NCBI RefSeq assembly: GCF_037975245.1
Contig: NC_092576.1
Coordinates: forward strand, 9,439,501-9,503,500
DNA: 64,000 nucleotides
Source of the DNA: Apostichopus japonicus
Lineage: Eukaryota > Echinodermata > Holothuroidea > Aspidochirotida > Stichopodidae
Reading direction: 5' to 3'
Shown here: positions 12,401 through 21,459 of the stretch, piece by piece
Layout of the letters: each line of letters opens with the position of its first letter
Position numbering within the stretch: position 1 is the first letter of the stretch
The notes under the pieces: model-generated
Databases searched by the model: none
What the model saw: the letters and a program-made list of their open reading frames with translations, nothing else
Told to the model about the DNA's origin: nothing
Position numbers and translations under genes: made by a program

Positions 12401-14389
12401 TTTGTATTGCATTTTGCGATGCGATATAAATTGTTCTCTGTAATTACTCATTAATGTAACTAATGTATTCATCATTTCAGGTCATGTTTAGGTCTCAGTC
12501 AAATTCTCAACAGTTAATTAATCAAATTTAAAGGTCTGCTGTATAGACCACACAGTGTTTACACAAAGAGCCTAATGGTGTAAAGAAGCTATGCAGGCTA
12601 ATCTTAGAGCCTGAGGTGGATTTACGACCGTGGCAGGTCGATTATGTAATCACAAAACTTTCCTGGCTACTGTACCTGTATAGAGTGCTATAATTGGAGC
12701 ATATACAGTAGCTCTTTAAGAACTGCCAATTTGTATGAAATAATAGTGGTTCTGCGGGACACAATGAAGGATGGAGAGGGACATGTATGTATGGCAACTT
12801 TTTTTTAGCACAAGTCAGAAATTTTCTTGGATTTTCAATGACATGTCAGGCCACATTGGCATGTGTTTTAGTTTTCAAAGTGGCATGCACCAAGGCAGTA
12901 GACAATTTTGAAAAATTTGAAAGGACACCACTTTAGGGATGTTATCCAAATAGTGAGAGCGTAAAAAAGGACGAAATACGGTGAATATGATCATTCGTAA
13001 AACGCAACAGCTATTTTCTGGTACAAATATTGCTGAAGTAATAATTGAGCCCTGGTGCTCTTTCAATCTATTGCAAACTTGCTTTGACGCCCTAGTGAAA
13101 GCTGAAATTGTTGAAATTTAATAATGGAGATAATTTACGAGGGCACCTATTAACTAGCAGTCTGTGCTGTCAGTCAACATGAGCCCTGTTCTATACATGC
13201 ACTAAGCTGAATGTTTTACCTGATTGGTCGGACCCTTCTTCTGAAGCCACGCTTAGTTCTCTTATGGTCATTTTCAAGTTTTTACCAAGATTCATAGTAT
13301 CACCAGTCAAGTCCTCCAAGACTTGTGGTACCTGCGGCAACTGTGTGAAGTCTTCTTCCCAAACATTATTGACCCATTCTGATGAAAGAGGCAGACAGCA
13401 ATAAAAGAAATCTCTTATTATATGTCCAACAGGTTGCTTTAGATCTAATTTGCAAATGCCCAAAACAGACGGTAGTTTAAATGACATCTAGATGTTTTTA
13501 TAACTGATATAGGCCTAGGCTACAGTAGCCTAATGTTACTTGAAAGTTGTTAGAACTCTTGCATCTATAATATAGTATACAATGTTCAAGCAAAGTGATG
13601 TCAATATCTTCTCAACATTGATACAACGTTGCATGTTCTGACTGTCAAAACCTGGCACTAACCCACTGTAAATTGTAATTTGTTCTTGTAGCTATAGGCT
13701 ACCTAGCATCAACTGTGAATATGTGTAGCCTATAGTATGTAGTATGACTACGCTACTACTACTAGTACTACAGTACTACTAGTAAATTAGTAATACTGTA
13801 CAACTAGTTACACCAAAAGCCTTGTTTTTTCGCACTAGTAATAGCACCTAAAATACTCTGAAGAAAAACATGTTTTGACGATGTTAAAATACGCGAGTAG
13901 CCTAGTTCATCTCTTTCAAGCAGTCCTGTTTTATTTGTAGGCTAGTGCTCGAATTAGGCCTAGGCAAAGCTTAGTTACTGTAACTTGATACTATATTAAC
14001 TAACTGTAGGCCTAGTACTAAAGTTGGGTTTAACATTAGGCTATTTAAAGTTCGATAGGGCAAACCCATCGAATCCTCGACCATATCGAACAGTTGTAGG
14101 TTGACTGGTCCATCGTTAGCATTAATGATTCACATATCACACGCCTATATATAACCATTAACTGTAGGGTTACACTTAGGCATGGGTTAGGCATTGCTTA
14201 TGGGTATAGCTTCTTACTCTTACTTGGGGTATAACAATAACAGTTAGGCCTAGGCCTAGGCCTAGTCCTAAGTTAGGCTTGGCTTTTCGAAAATAGCCAG
14301 GGTTAGGGTTACTTACCGGCACTAACATCTGCAATCATTGTGCCAGATAGCGCTTCGGCGATTTTATTTCGCCTACAAGCCATTTTCAT
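284..14389 (-). CDS. NCAPD3: Condensin-2 complex subunit D3, N-terminal part (12 exons, gene continues past position 1)
   Basis: This encodes the HEAT-repeat subunit D3 of condensin II, which with SMC2/SMC4, NCAPH2 and NCAPG2 compacts and organises mitotic chromosomes in the nucleus. Joined exons are 14389-14317, 13378-13220, 11837-11676, 9138-9058, 8823-8636, 7315-7191, 6351-6243, 5167-5049, 4166-3968, 2865-2796, 1305-1106 and 422-284. All have GT-AG borders and agreeing phases, giving about 541 residues; vertebrate D3 is about 1,500, so roughly the first third is here. Family-typical segments are EWVNNVWEEDF near residue 25, a WKILTEQNLKPKALVACLYYF block, GSGAYSIIHPVVFEE, an acidic Asp/Glu stretch, VRVLLQHMCVTVPEKAEYR and the HEAT-like APTVRAKALTCL. 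Two in-frame ATGs open the reading frame (14389 and 14383); the second has the better context (A at -3, G at +4). Family assignment is firm; the first and last exon details are less so. Confidence 0.93.
423..1105 (-). other. NCAPD3 intron 11, no further feature seen
   Basis: This holds ordinary AT-rich intron sequence with a pyrimidine-rich patch near 800-840. Overlapping plus-strand frames here have no recognisable domain. Confidence 0.6.
1106..1305 (-). CDS. NCAPD3: NCAPD3 exon 11
   Basis: A 200-bp exon (phase 1 to 0) after CTGCAG, donor CAG|GTAAAT. It encodes FLSQKSLLAMLIGRCSD and APTVRAKALTCLGQF, a HEAT repeat equivalent to the family's DRCLDKAPTVRSKAL, and ends in a Ser/Gly-rich loop. 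Confidence 0.92.
1306..2795 (-). other. NCAPD3 intron 10, no further feature seen
   Basis: The only long frame is on the plus strand at 1744-2112. Its product has no recognisable motif and hydrophobic patches typical of AT-rich non-coding DNA. No repeat structure was seen. Confidence 0.55.
2796..2865 (-). CDS. NCAPD3: NCAPD3 exon 10
   Basis: A 70-bp exon (phase 0 to 1) after CCCCAG, donor G|GTAGGA. It encodes IGYRVFALEVVTILMEPTG, matching the family's HRVFTLDVVLALLE helix. Confidence 0.87.
2866..3967 (-). other. NCAPD3 intron 9, no major feature
   Basis: A short direct repeat (ACTAATTAATACTAAATACT) occurs near 3460-3495. Otherwise this is unremarkable intron sequence. Confidence 0.55.
3968..4166 (-). 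CDS. NCAPD3: NCAPD3 exon 9
   Basis: A 199-bp exon (phase 2 to 0), donor AAG|GTGAGA. It encodes SFGSVRVLLQHMCVTVPEKA, EYRTLVGREVVKILQGLP and FMQWLCKYSQNVK, the clearest match to D3 in the window. Two ATCAG acceptors 12 bp apart (exon starts 4166 or 4154) are both in frame and differ by the residues HMIS; the longer form is used here. Confidence 0.92.
4390..5010. repeat. ~85-bp tandem array in NCAPD3 intron 8
   Basis: About seven diverged copies alternate GGATATACACTGGATAATCT and TATACTGGTCAGATCATC blocks. The GGATAATCT block recurs at about 4492, 4577 and 4662, an 85-bp period; later copies are shortened. It occupies most of the intron between exons 8 and 9 and is non-coding. Confidence 0.88.
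5049..5167 (-). CDS. NCAPD3: NCAPD3 exon 8
   Basis: A 119-bp exon (phase 0 to 2) after CTTGTAG, donor TG|GTGAGT. It encodes VFKYLMPSLLMLMGENEG and IQRIKQTAVEFV, matching the family's VFHQML...AVQF block. Confidence 0.87.
5168..7190 (-). other. NCAPD3 introns 7 and 6 flanking exon 7
   Basis: Apart from exon 7 (6243-6351) there are only short homopolymer and (GA)n runs near 6125 and 6196. No supported gene or repeat family. Confidence 0.55.
6243..6351 (-). CDS. NCAPD3: NCAPD3 exon 7
   Basis: This 109-bp exon (phase 2 to 0) was found by phase and homology. The acceptor is AATCCAG|G and the donor TTG|GTAAAT. It encodes GAFMGLKCLGSTHHSEGSDK, which resembles the GLYLLCSPIHGEGDK-type block of vertebrate D3 and joins exons 6 and 8 in frame. 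Confidence 0.82.
7191..7315 (-). CDS. NCAPD3: NCAPD3 exon 6
   Basis: A 125-bp exon (phase 0 to 2) after GGTAG, donor AG|GTAAGG. It encodes ELVRLILKKSVNDNEQ and LNQLVSRLVELT, continuing the helix begun in exon 5. Confidence 0.87.
7670..8560. repeat. ~178-bp tandem array in NCAPD3 intron 5
   Basis: Five copies of a unit containing CAAGTCCAGTATCTCATATC, at 7691, 7864, 8042, 8220 and 8398 (steps 173, 178, 178, 178). Copies differ by few substitutions and T-run length changes, so the array is fairly recent. It ends close to exon 5. Confidence 0.93.
8636..8823 (-). CDS. NCAPD3: NCAPD3 exon 5
   Basis: A 188-bp exon (phase 1 to 0) after CCATAG, ending AAG|GTTAG. It holds the basic, then acidic, low-complexity linker (KRKRVTSQ, then DEDSDEDEDD) also seen in this position of the family, followed by the amphipathic HLRSCLLEMLK helix. 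Confidence 0.9.
9058..9138 (-). CDS. NCAPD3: NCAPD3 exon 4
   Basis: An 81-bp phase 1-1 exon after TTTCCAG, ending G|GTGAGT. It encodes GSGAYSIIHPVVFEEAVDIF, aligning with the family's HPVMFD-type block. Confidence 0.88.
9704..11222. mobile_element. hAT-type non-autonomous DNA transposon in NCAPD3 intron 3
   Basis: The 1,519-bp element is bounded by an exact 8-bp direct repeat GATGGAGA (9696-9703 and 11223-11230), the target duplication length of hAT elements. Its ends are inverted: CAGCGACGTAGCCAAG on the left and CAGGGACGTAGCCAGG when the right end is read inward, of the common hAT form CAGGGGCGTAGCCA. No transposase reading frame is present, so it would need enzyme supplied in trans. A further TGGCTACGCCCCTG end-like motif at about 10500-10514 hints at a nested or rearranged relative. 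Confidence 0.88.
11223..11470. repeat. Polypurine tract
   Basis: About 250 bp of almost uninterrupted purines on the plus strand (GGAGAGGTAGGAGATAAACA and similar), starting at the right target duplication of the hAT element. It probably existed before the insertion. Pyrimidine-strand reading frames here are low-complexity artefacts. Confidence 0.8.
11676..11837 (-). CDS. NCAPD3: NCAPD3 exon 3
   Basis: A 162-bp phase 1-1 exon after a TCTAG acceptor, ending at G|GTAAG. It encodes DFWKILTEQNLKPKALVACL and EREVAILAAHLYFAMIGVPG, matching the D3 N-terminal helical region. Confidence 0.92.
11950..12112. mobile_element. Foldback / MITE-like inverted repeat in NCAPD3 intron 2
   Basis: Two arms of about 75 bp are near-perfect inverted complements: the left starts ACAAATAATGAATGG, the right ends CCATTCATTATTTGT. 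A short centre (AAGGTGCAGCCGA) separates them. Both arms carry GTGCAATAGTGCAAATATTT or its complement. TTATAC occurs just outside each end and may be the target duplication. No coding capacity; family not identified. Confidence 0.8.
13220..13378 (-). CDS. NCAPD3: NCAPD3 exon 2
   Basis: A 159-bp phase 1-1 exon between a CATCAG acceptor and a G|GTAAAA donor. It encodes EWVNNVWEEDFTQLPQVP and a Leu-rich helix; the EWV..VWE.DF core is the conserved N-terminal signature of D3 proteins. Confidence 0.9.
13500..14285. repeat. TAGGCC/AGGCCTAGGC motif-rich stretch in NCAPD3 intron 1
   Basis: Short palindromic words of the type TAGGCCTA, TAGGCTA and TAGCCTA recur through the first intron, with a perfect run TAGGCCTAGGCCTAGGCCTA near 14247. 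They form no fixed-period array. The cluster continues past the start codon to about 14540. Confidence 0.6.
14317..14389 (-). CDS. NCAPD3: NCAPD3 exon 1 (start codon)
   Basis: It reads MKMACRRNKIAEALSGTMIA and ends at donor G|GTAAGT in phase 1. The phase fits exon 2, where the split codon becomes the Glu of EWVNNVW. ATG 14387-14389 comes first; ATG 14381-14383 has the stronger Kozak context and would drop two residues. Confidence 0.8.
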
Positions 14390-14610
14390 AAGTACGTGTT
14401 GGATACGTTAGTTGATTGTCGTATCTCCCCAACTTCTCAGCCACCCTCAAATCAAAACACACGTCGGGCGATTGACAAAATAACGAAGATGTCACATATC
14501 GAGTCGACTTACTGCAGTAGCCTAGGCTAGGCCTTAGACTATACATAAAATAACATTAGGAATTCCGTGACTCTACTATACGTTGGTGCAGTATAGCCTA
14601 AGGTCACTGT

Positions 14611-14627
14611 TTCAAAAATTTCGCGCC
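14611..14627 (-). promoter_or_regulatory. E2F-like site with adjacent CHR-like element, candidate NCAPD3 promoter
   Basis: In gene orientation the sequence reads GGCGCGAAATTTTTGAA: an E2F/CDE-type GGCGCGAAA followed within a few bases by TTTGAA, the core of the cell-cycle homology region. It lies about 230 bp upstream of the NCAPD3 start codon. CDE-CHR pairs are bound by DREAM and MuvB complexes in G2/M genes, and condensin genes are typical targets, so the placement makes biological sense. A chance match is still possible, and the spacing is about one base longer than in classical pairs. Confidence 0.5.
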
Positions 14628-15959
14628 AACTACCAAAATAGTACGGGAGCGTTTAACAAACATTATTTATAAGGTGTCACTTCAGCAATAAACAAAGGCA
14701 ACACAATCTGACCATTGCGTACAAGATTGAATGCACTTTTTGAAGAAAATGACACAGCAATCTCCCGTTATTTTTTAACATTCCGTCAATATACTATATT
14801 CGGTGTATTTTTCACTAAACTACTCTATATAGGGTATGATATCAATTTCCTTTGAGTATGCATTCAGGGAACTATGGGCCAGAATTGCAAGAAAACTAAA
14901 ATTGTCCTAATTACGGATTAGGAAATGTATTTTACATGAACTAATTTCCTCAATAATGTAATGATACTACAAGAATGAACATGTCACTTTCGCTGTAGGT
15001 TGGATTTAGAGACCACGTTGCTAATATCTTTTCGATTCAGTTTCTTTGATGTGGTGTACGGTAGGCACAGCCTATGCAATATCCATGCAGTCCTTTCAAG
15101 TGTACCGTACTTTTTCGGCCGACGGTTCCATGAATACTTGCCGCATACCCATATGAACTGGGTTGGAGTGAGGGGTGGGGATGGGGGAGGGTGTGGTCGA
15201 GGGAGGGTCACTGCAACCCACTTTTCAATTTGGAATCAAAGTATGTAGTATATGTTCCTACATACCCTTTCACAGTTTTTAACTACTGCCTATCAATTAA
15301 TGCCCCCCACCCCCCACCTCTACATACGACAGTGGAGATTGATGTTTCTATACAGAACAACACGACACAAGCAAATCTAGACACATCTCGTCATTCCCAA
15401 ATTGTTACAAAAATTCCGCATGTTTCTTATTTCGTACAAACGACCAATCCTTATACAGCCTTTTAAATAAACCAAGTTAACAAATTATCAAAATTAAATT
15501 CATTTGATGCTAAAATTTCCCTTCGACTAAAATACCACTTGATTTGCCAGGGGGGAGGGACGGGGAAGCAGAAGAAGAAAAAAAGACAAAAACACCATTG
15601 TACCGTAATCACGTTCAAGGGGCATATATTGGCAGGCAACTGTGATACATGGAACAAACATTTAAACAAAAAACGTTTATAGAATAAAAAACAACGCAAT
15701 AATAACAATACAAATTCCCATAAGCTTGATAACCGTGACTTAACATGCAAAACGAAAAACCATGAATTTTTCCAAAAATCAATTATAATCCTGTTGTTAA
15801 GACCAAAAGCTTGCTAGAGATTTTTGTTAGAAGGTTTGAATCATGAAAATCCCTTAACAATCATTCTCTTCTTTGTTGTTATTTCTGCAGGATGAGTGTT
15901 AACTGAAGCTGAATATCATGTTGATGCACTGGCTAGGGAGCTCTTATCCCCCTCCCCTC

Positions 15960-16400
15960 TTCTGGTTACACAAGGGTCTGGCCATGTCCCCCTGGTTGCA
16001 TTAGGGGTAGTTGCATCACACATGATTACATCACCAGTTGCACCAGTGAGCTGGTAATACCTCTTGGTTACAACATGGTGTGGTTGTATTGACCATGTTG
16101 CAAGATTGAGTGGCTATGTTCCTTTAGTTATATAAAAAAAAGTGGTGATATCCCCTTGCTTGCACCAGGTTACACAATCAAGTGGTTAATTATAGCCAAT
16201 TGCCCTCACCAAAAAGTGGACATACTAGTCACGTTACACCATCAAATGGTTATATCACCTTGCTTTGCACCAAAGAGTGGATAAACTCTTCTGGTTACAC
16301 CTCTAAGTGGTTATTTCATCTTGCTCCATGCACCAAAGTTGATATACTTTGGTTACACCATCTAGTGGTTACATCCCCTTGCTTGCACAATGTTTCCTTC
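15960..16400. repeat. Degenerate ~40-45-bp tandem repeat
   Basis: Variants of GGTTACACCATCTAGTGG followed by a CCTTGCTTGCACCA block recur about ten times with heavy divergence. Intergenic and non-coding; the plus-strand frame through it only reflects the repeat. Confidence 0.7.
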
Positions 16401-17282
16401 TCAGACCAGTCAGAAAAAAAACCACAAATGTTAAATACAAAGAGAAAATTAAAAATCTGTATTTTGAGTTAAATTTGCTACAATCTGGGTGATGCCTTGC
16501 TGGATTATAAAAAGGAAAACTGTTAACATCTTTAATTGCTTTTGCTTTCTAAAATCACATAGGGGCAGATCAGCTTATTCCATAACTTTTACTGATATGC
16601 AAGCGGAACAAAAGAGTATGTAATATGCATAGATTTGGTGGGGGGAGGGGGTGGGTTTCTGGATAGGATTAATTAACTTCCCATATCAAAAGGAGCAGCA
16701 CGATTAACTTGAGGCGGAGTGTTTGGCCTTAAAATTGCCATGACTAAAATAACCCTTTCATTAGAAATAAAAACTTCTTTAAAGGACATCAGTATTGGCC
16801 CCAAAGTTTCAACATCCTAAAAGTTTTGAAACTTGTTTTCAGAAGTATGTTCTTGGAGATTCTGTCTAGACTGCTGATTATTCCCATTATTCAAAGATAG
16901 AAATTAGCCTTAAATTAACAAATAATAACTACGGGGGGAGGGGGAGGGGAGGGGGGAGGAATGCTTTGATGGTGGCAGTTAAAATACTTGAAGTTTGAGG
17001 CTGTGTGACCATAATTTGACTTCCTACCAGTTAGGAACAATAATGAAGACGTTTGTGTGGCTACTTAGCCTATCATGTCAGCCTTATATTTTACATGTCT
17101 ACTCCACGACATTGGTCAGACACAAAAACAATGAGGTGATTTTTAAGTTTTAAGTTTGACCAAGAGACAGAAAAACACGGTAAGGTTTTATGACTTAGAG
17201 ATTACCATGGTTAAAGGTGTATATTATCATCCCTGAATGATATCTAAATCCTATTAGAAATCTTTGAATAACATTCAGCGTC

Positions 17283-17372
17283 CAAATTTCAACGTGATAT
17301 GTCAAATTTCAACGTGATATGTCAAATTTCAACGTGATATGTCAAATTTCAACATGATATGCCAAATTTCAA
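17283..17372. repeat. 20-bp tandem repeat
   Basis: The word GTCAAATTTCAACGTGATAT is repeated about four times almost perfectly, with a degenerate fifth copy. A (TA)n run follows at about 17500-17535. Confidence 0.9.
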
Positions 17373-18394
17373 CGTGTATACTTTGTTTTGAAAGCGAACA
17401 GTTCTGAAGAGAAATCATTGATACACAAGAGAAAAGTGAAGTAAAAGAAAAGAAGAAAAAAACACCAAGAAAAGTGTTAATGAAAACCAAGAATTGATGT
17501 ATATATATATATATATATATACACATATATATATCAGAAACAAATTATTAAAAATTATCAAAAAAGAACGGTTTTGTGTAACTTCTTTCTGTCAGGTTAT
17601 GAACGTACTATTGTCTACAGCGAGGAAATAAAATAAAAACGTTCCCAACCATAATTAACGATACTTCAAAGGAAATAGGAATTAGAAAGAAAAGAAAATA
17701 AATAACCAAAAAACAAAATGAATATAAAAAAGAAAAGTAAGTTGTTGTTGTTGTTGTCAATACAACTTACTGAAAGCATGCATAATTATACATATATACC
17801 AATATACAAAAGAAGATTATTATGTCTTGTAAGGAAGCCCATAGGAACCATCATAGCAGTACCTCTACATAAAACACAAGACTTTAATACAGTACTGAAA
17901 AAAAGGATTATACATAAAGTCATTAATGTTTTTAATATCACTTTCAAAGACTTTCAAAGTTATTGCAAAATTTTCTAACATCACATTACTAGCTCTATCA
18001 AAAAATTACAAGTTTTAATAAGCAATTTCATTCTTATATTTCTCTATTGTTTACTTTCTTTTTTTTACCATAAAATTCTGTTTTCATAATTTTGCCTGAA
18101 TTTCAAGATATGATCTGTAATACCACTAATAATAAAATATCACACTTCTAAAAACACTGTTGACATCCCTTCCAAAACTGAAAGCGTCCATAGAGATATC
18201 AATTTTAAATAGGTTGTTTTTCTGAAAAACTGGGAAGAACAAGATTACAGCATTACAAGGGCAGCCGATAAAGCCACTGGGGGCAGCAGTTCCCCCCCCC
18301 CCCTTTCACCAGTAAATGTCGTCATTAAGCACACACCAAATGTGCTGAATATGTCCCAACAATGTTGCATCATGATGTCACACATTCTTCATGT

Positions 18395-18680
18395 AGGGGG
18401 TGTGATATACACCCCTTGCCCTAAGATGTGGCTACTGGGCTACACACCTGTTCTAAAATGTGGTAACTGGCTACACCCCTGCCCTAAGATGTGGCTACTG
18501 GGCTACACACCTGCCCTAAGATGTGGTTACTAAGCTACACCCCTGCCCTAAGATGTGGCTACTGGGCTACACCACCTGTCCTAAGATGTGGCTACTGGGC
18601 TACACACCTGCCCTAAGATGTGGTTACTAAGCTACACCCCTACCCTAAGATGTGGCTACTGGCTACACCCCTGCCCCAGG
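18395..18680. repeat. ~30-32-bp minisatellite
   Basis: About eight to nine copies of a unit containing CCCTAAGATGTGGCTACTGG and CTACACCCCTG, with minor variants. The apparent repeat protein read from the plus strand (CPKMWLLGYTP units) is a by-product. Confidence 0.9.
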
Positions 18681-18939
18681 GAGCTCATAGTGAAAGATTT
18701 ATACTGTATGAAGTACAGGCACTACAATGTTGAATAGATTATATTTTTGACATATAATTAAGACAAAATATATTACCGACAAAGAAAAATGTTAATATTT
18801 TTTACAAATATAAAAGAAAACCTTGATGTTTAATAATTACTTCTCATTGGTGTTTCACTTGTGTTGGAGCTTCTTATAAAAGTTTAAAATCTCTAATCAC
18901 ACAGATTGAAACAAAGTAAACAGGGCACGACAAAGTACT

Positions 18940-19260
18940 ATTTCAGGTCTCTCAGCACCCACATGAAATAGCTACCAACTCTTATCCAAACCTATTCTCC
19001 TTAATCACCCTTGTCTGGTTTTAAACTGAATCAAGGTACAGAACTTTCCGAGTACTATAAAGACCTCTTAGCTAGCACCCATTTGAAATATCTACCAACT
19101 CTGATCCACCAAAATTAATTCTCCTTAATCACCCCTGTTTGTTTGTAAGCTTAATCAAGGTATAGAACATTTCAAGTACTGTAAAGGCCTCTCAGCAAAC
19201 ACTCAGGTGAAATAGCTACCAACTTTGATCGATTCCTATTCTTCCCAACTATACCACCTA
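18940..19260. repeat. ~120-bp degenerate tandem repeat
   Basis: Three diverged copies carry GAAATAGCTACCAACT and ATTCTCCTTAATCACC. It lies within the intergenic stretch. Confidence 0.7.
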
Positions 19261-20220
19261 GCCCTCTCGGCATCTATGTTAATCAGTTTGATCTTTGTAT
19301 CTTTGTATATTTGATCTATGTATATTCTCCTTTCCATCCTTAGCAGTACAGCCTAGCCATCCCATCAGCTATGTTCATTAACCTCCAACGTTGATCCATA
19401 ACTAATTCTCCTTACCACTGCTGATCCATTCATATTCTCCCTAATATATGTCAATATATGTGCTCTTCTCATTTAAATTACATTACATCATAAGTCCTTT
19501 TCACTGCAGGTAAGAAACATTACCCCCTCCCCTCCTCCCCCCTCCCCTCCCAACCAACTACCTCATCATCCTCAGTAAATATAGTTATACATTTTATGAA
19601 ATGTTAAACAATGATTAAACTGTGATAAGAGTGTCTTGTATTTAAACCTGAAGTGGCTTTCATTTTTTTGTTACTAGTCTCGAAGAGAGGCTGTGACATT
19701 TGCCAACATTGATGTAAACCCCACTGATTTCTCTTCATGAGAGATATACCACACCCTACTGAATACCATCACTTTAAAAAAATAAAATTGAAGACGTCTG
19801 AAGATGACATTTTGCTTTTTTTGATACGATTTTGCCTTGATTTTGTCCCATCCTGAACTTTGATTTCCTGCATCCGTACGTTCGTTGCATAAATATGATT
19901 ATCACTTGTCGAGATCACATGATCAAGGTTCATCGAGAAGACTTTAATAATATATATATATAATAAAAAAAAATAAGAATTTATAAATATCAAATGTTTG
20001 AAAAGACAAGACAAGTAGGAAAAGTTTTGACTTTTTCTCTTGAAGGTGGGATAAGAAATGGGTAAACTGGTGACATCGGAATTAATTCTAGCCTGTTTAA
20101 GTCACAGATTAATGGTCACCACATAATACACCCTCAAATCTGATAGAGATGTTGACATGACCACATTGTTTCCAAATCTATCATGCAATATTTTACCATT
20201 TCTTTCACATTTTTGGAATA

Positions 20221-20226
20221 TTTATT
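20221..20226 (-). terminator. Candidate polyadenylation signal of the p190 RhoGAP gene
   Basis: In gene orientation this is AATAAA, the first such hexamer after the stop codon, about 960 bp downstream. Whether it is used cannot be told from sequence alone. Confidence 0.35.
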
Positions 20227-21182
20227 TTTCACTCGATGATGATGATGACAATGATGATGATGAGAAACATGTAATTTTAAAACTAATGTTTTTCTTTCAT
20301 GTAAAGGTCACAGTTAAAGGAGACCATATATTAGACTTGAAATTTGTTAGATCTGCTTAAATGTTTCCAAAACTATGGAAAAAAAAAACATTTAAGATTT
20401 TTTTTTTGGGGGGGGGGGGGAACCAGTTTAAGCAAGTTACCAAGGTGGCAGCCTTTCACTATACTTCAACATAATCCAGAGGTAATACTGTCACTTTTGA
20501 ATTACTTTCAATTTTGAACCTTGCTTTTTGCCAAGCAAATGTCCTAAAATTCAATACCGTTTTGCAAAGAAAAAGAAAAAGTCGACAAATATCTGCTTAA
20601 TGTTTACATTCCTGGAAGATATTACTACTACAAATGTCATTAATATTTTCTAAGGTAAGCCCTGGTTTCAGAAGTCAGTCAGTAACAGAATAGCAATGGC
20701 TTTGCAGTACAATACTTCCATTCATGGACCTCACAGACTCATTACGACCTCATTATGACCTTATTATGACCTTATTCTGGCCTGATCATCAACTTTCCAT
20801 GAGAATCTCAATCCTGACTATTCTACCAGATTACAGATTCCAGATTACAGGTCACATAGCGACAAAATCACATTGTGTCACAGTCACATTGTGACACAAT
20901 TGCATTGATCCAAAGAGAGCCATAGACAAGTGACTTTGCGATTTTGTCTTGTTCAATACCTGTTTACCACTCCCCATCCCTGCCCCCCACCCCTTCCCCC
21001 CCGTAACCATTCTCAACTCCACAAACACCCACTCAATGGTAACATTGTCATAAATTTCCCAGGATTGTGGTGGACTCTCCTGACAGAATTTTACCAGACA
21101 TGGGGGTATTTGACTTTTCCACCATACAGTGATGGTACATGAATATTCATAAATGACATCACAGTGATATAGTCTCCTTTGT

Positions 21183-21459
21183 TTACTCTCCATCTCCACC
21201 CCCGTCCTCATCTGCCCCCGTCTGGTCCTCTGCCTCCTCCTCCTCCTCCTCTCCCTCCTCCTCTGCCTCCTTGGCTTCTTCCACCGGCAAGTCTAGGATG
21301 AACTCCATATTCTGGAGGAGGAGCGTGAAGATGGAGGCGAGCTTGGATTCGTTGGTCAAATCTTTCACGGATTTACTCTGGGGATGAAGCAGACAGGGCC
21401 ACCAACAGATGGAGACATTGTCGTAGGACATCTTGTTGGTATCGCTGTTGTCAATAATT
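21183..21459 (-). CDS. ARHGAP35: p190 RhoGAP exon 22 (C terminus, stop)
   Basis: A 277-bp last exon (phase 2 in) after TCCAACAG. It encodes NKMSYDNVSICWWPCLL with the conserved GAP Asn, then a tail of about 33 residues that is mostly Glu (runs of GAG codons), ending GGGDGE and TAA at 21183-21185. I know of no such acidic tail in vertebrate p190. Confidence 0.93.

Larger units (their letters stand above)
14660..21182. other. Intergenic region and p190 RhoGAP 3' UTR
   Basis: No open reading frame here has credible homology. The right end contains the 3' UTR of the p190 gene, which stops at 21183. Several short tandem arrays and G-rich tracts (about 15165-15210 and 16925-16960) are scattered through it. 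The NCAPD3 promoter lies at its left edge. Confidence 0.6.

Noticed and set aside
14296-14312. Telomere-like GGTTAGGGTTA
   Set aside because: Fewer than three units, in an intron next to a splice donor; chance or part of the TAGGCC-rich composition.
15463-15750. 95-codon minus-strand frame between the genes
   Set aside because: Hydrophobic, AT-rich, without motif, promoter or splice support.
18342-18533. Apparent repeat protein with CPKMWLLGYTP units
   Set aside because: Direct translation of a minisatellite; the frame is lost between units.
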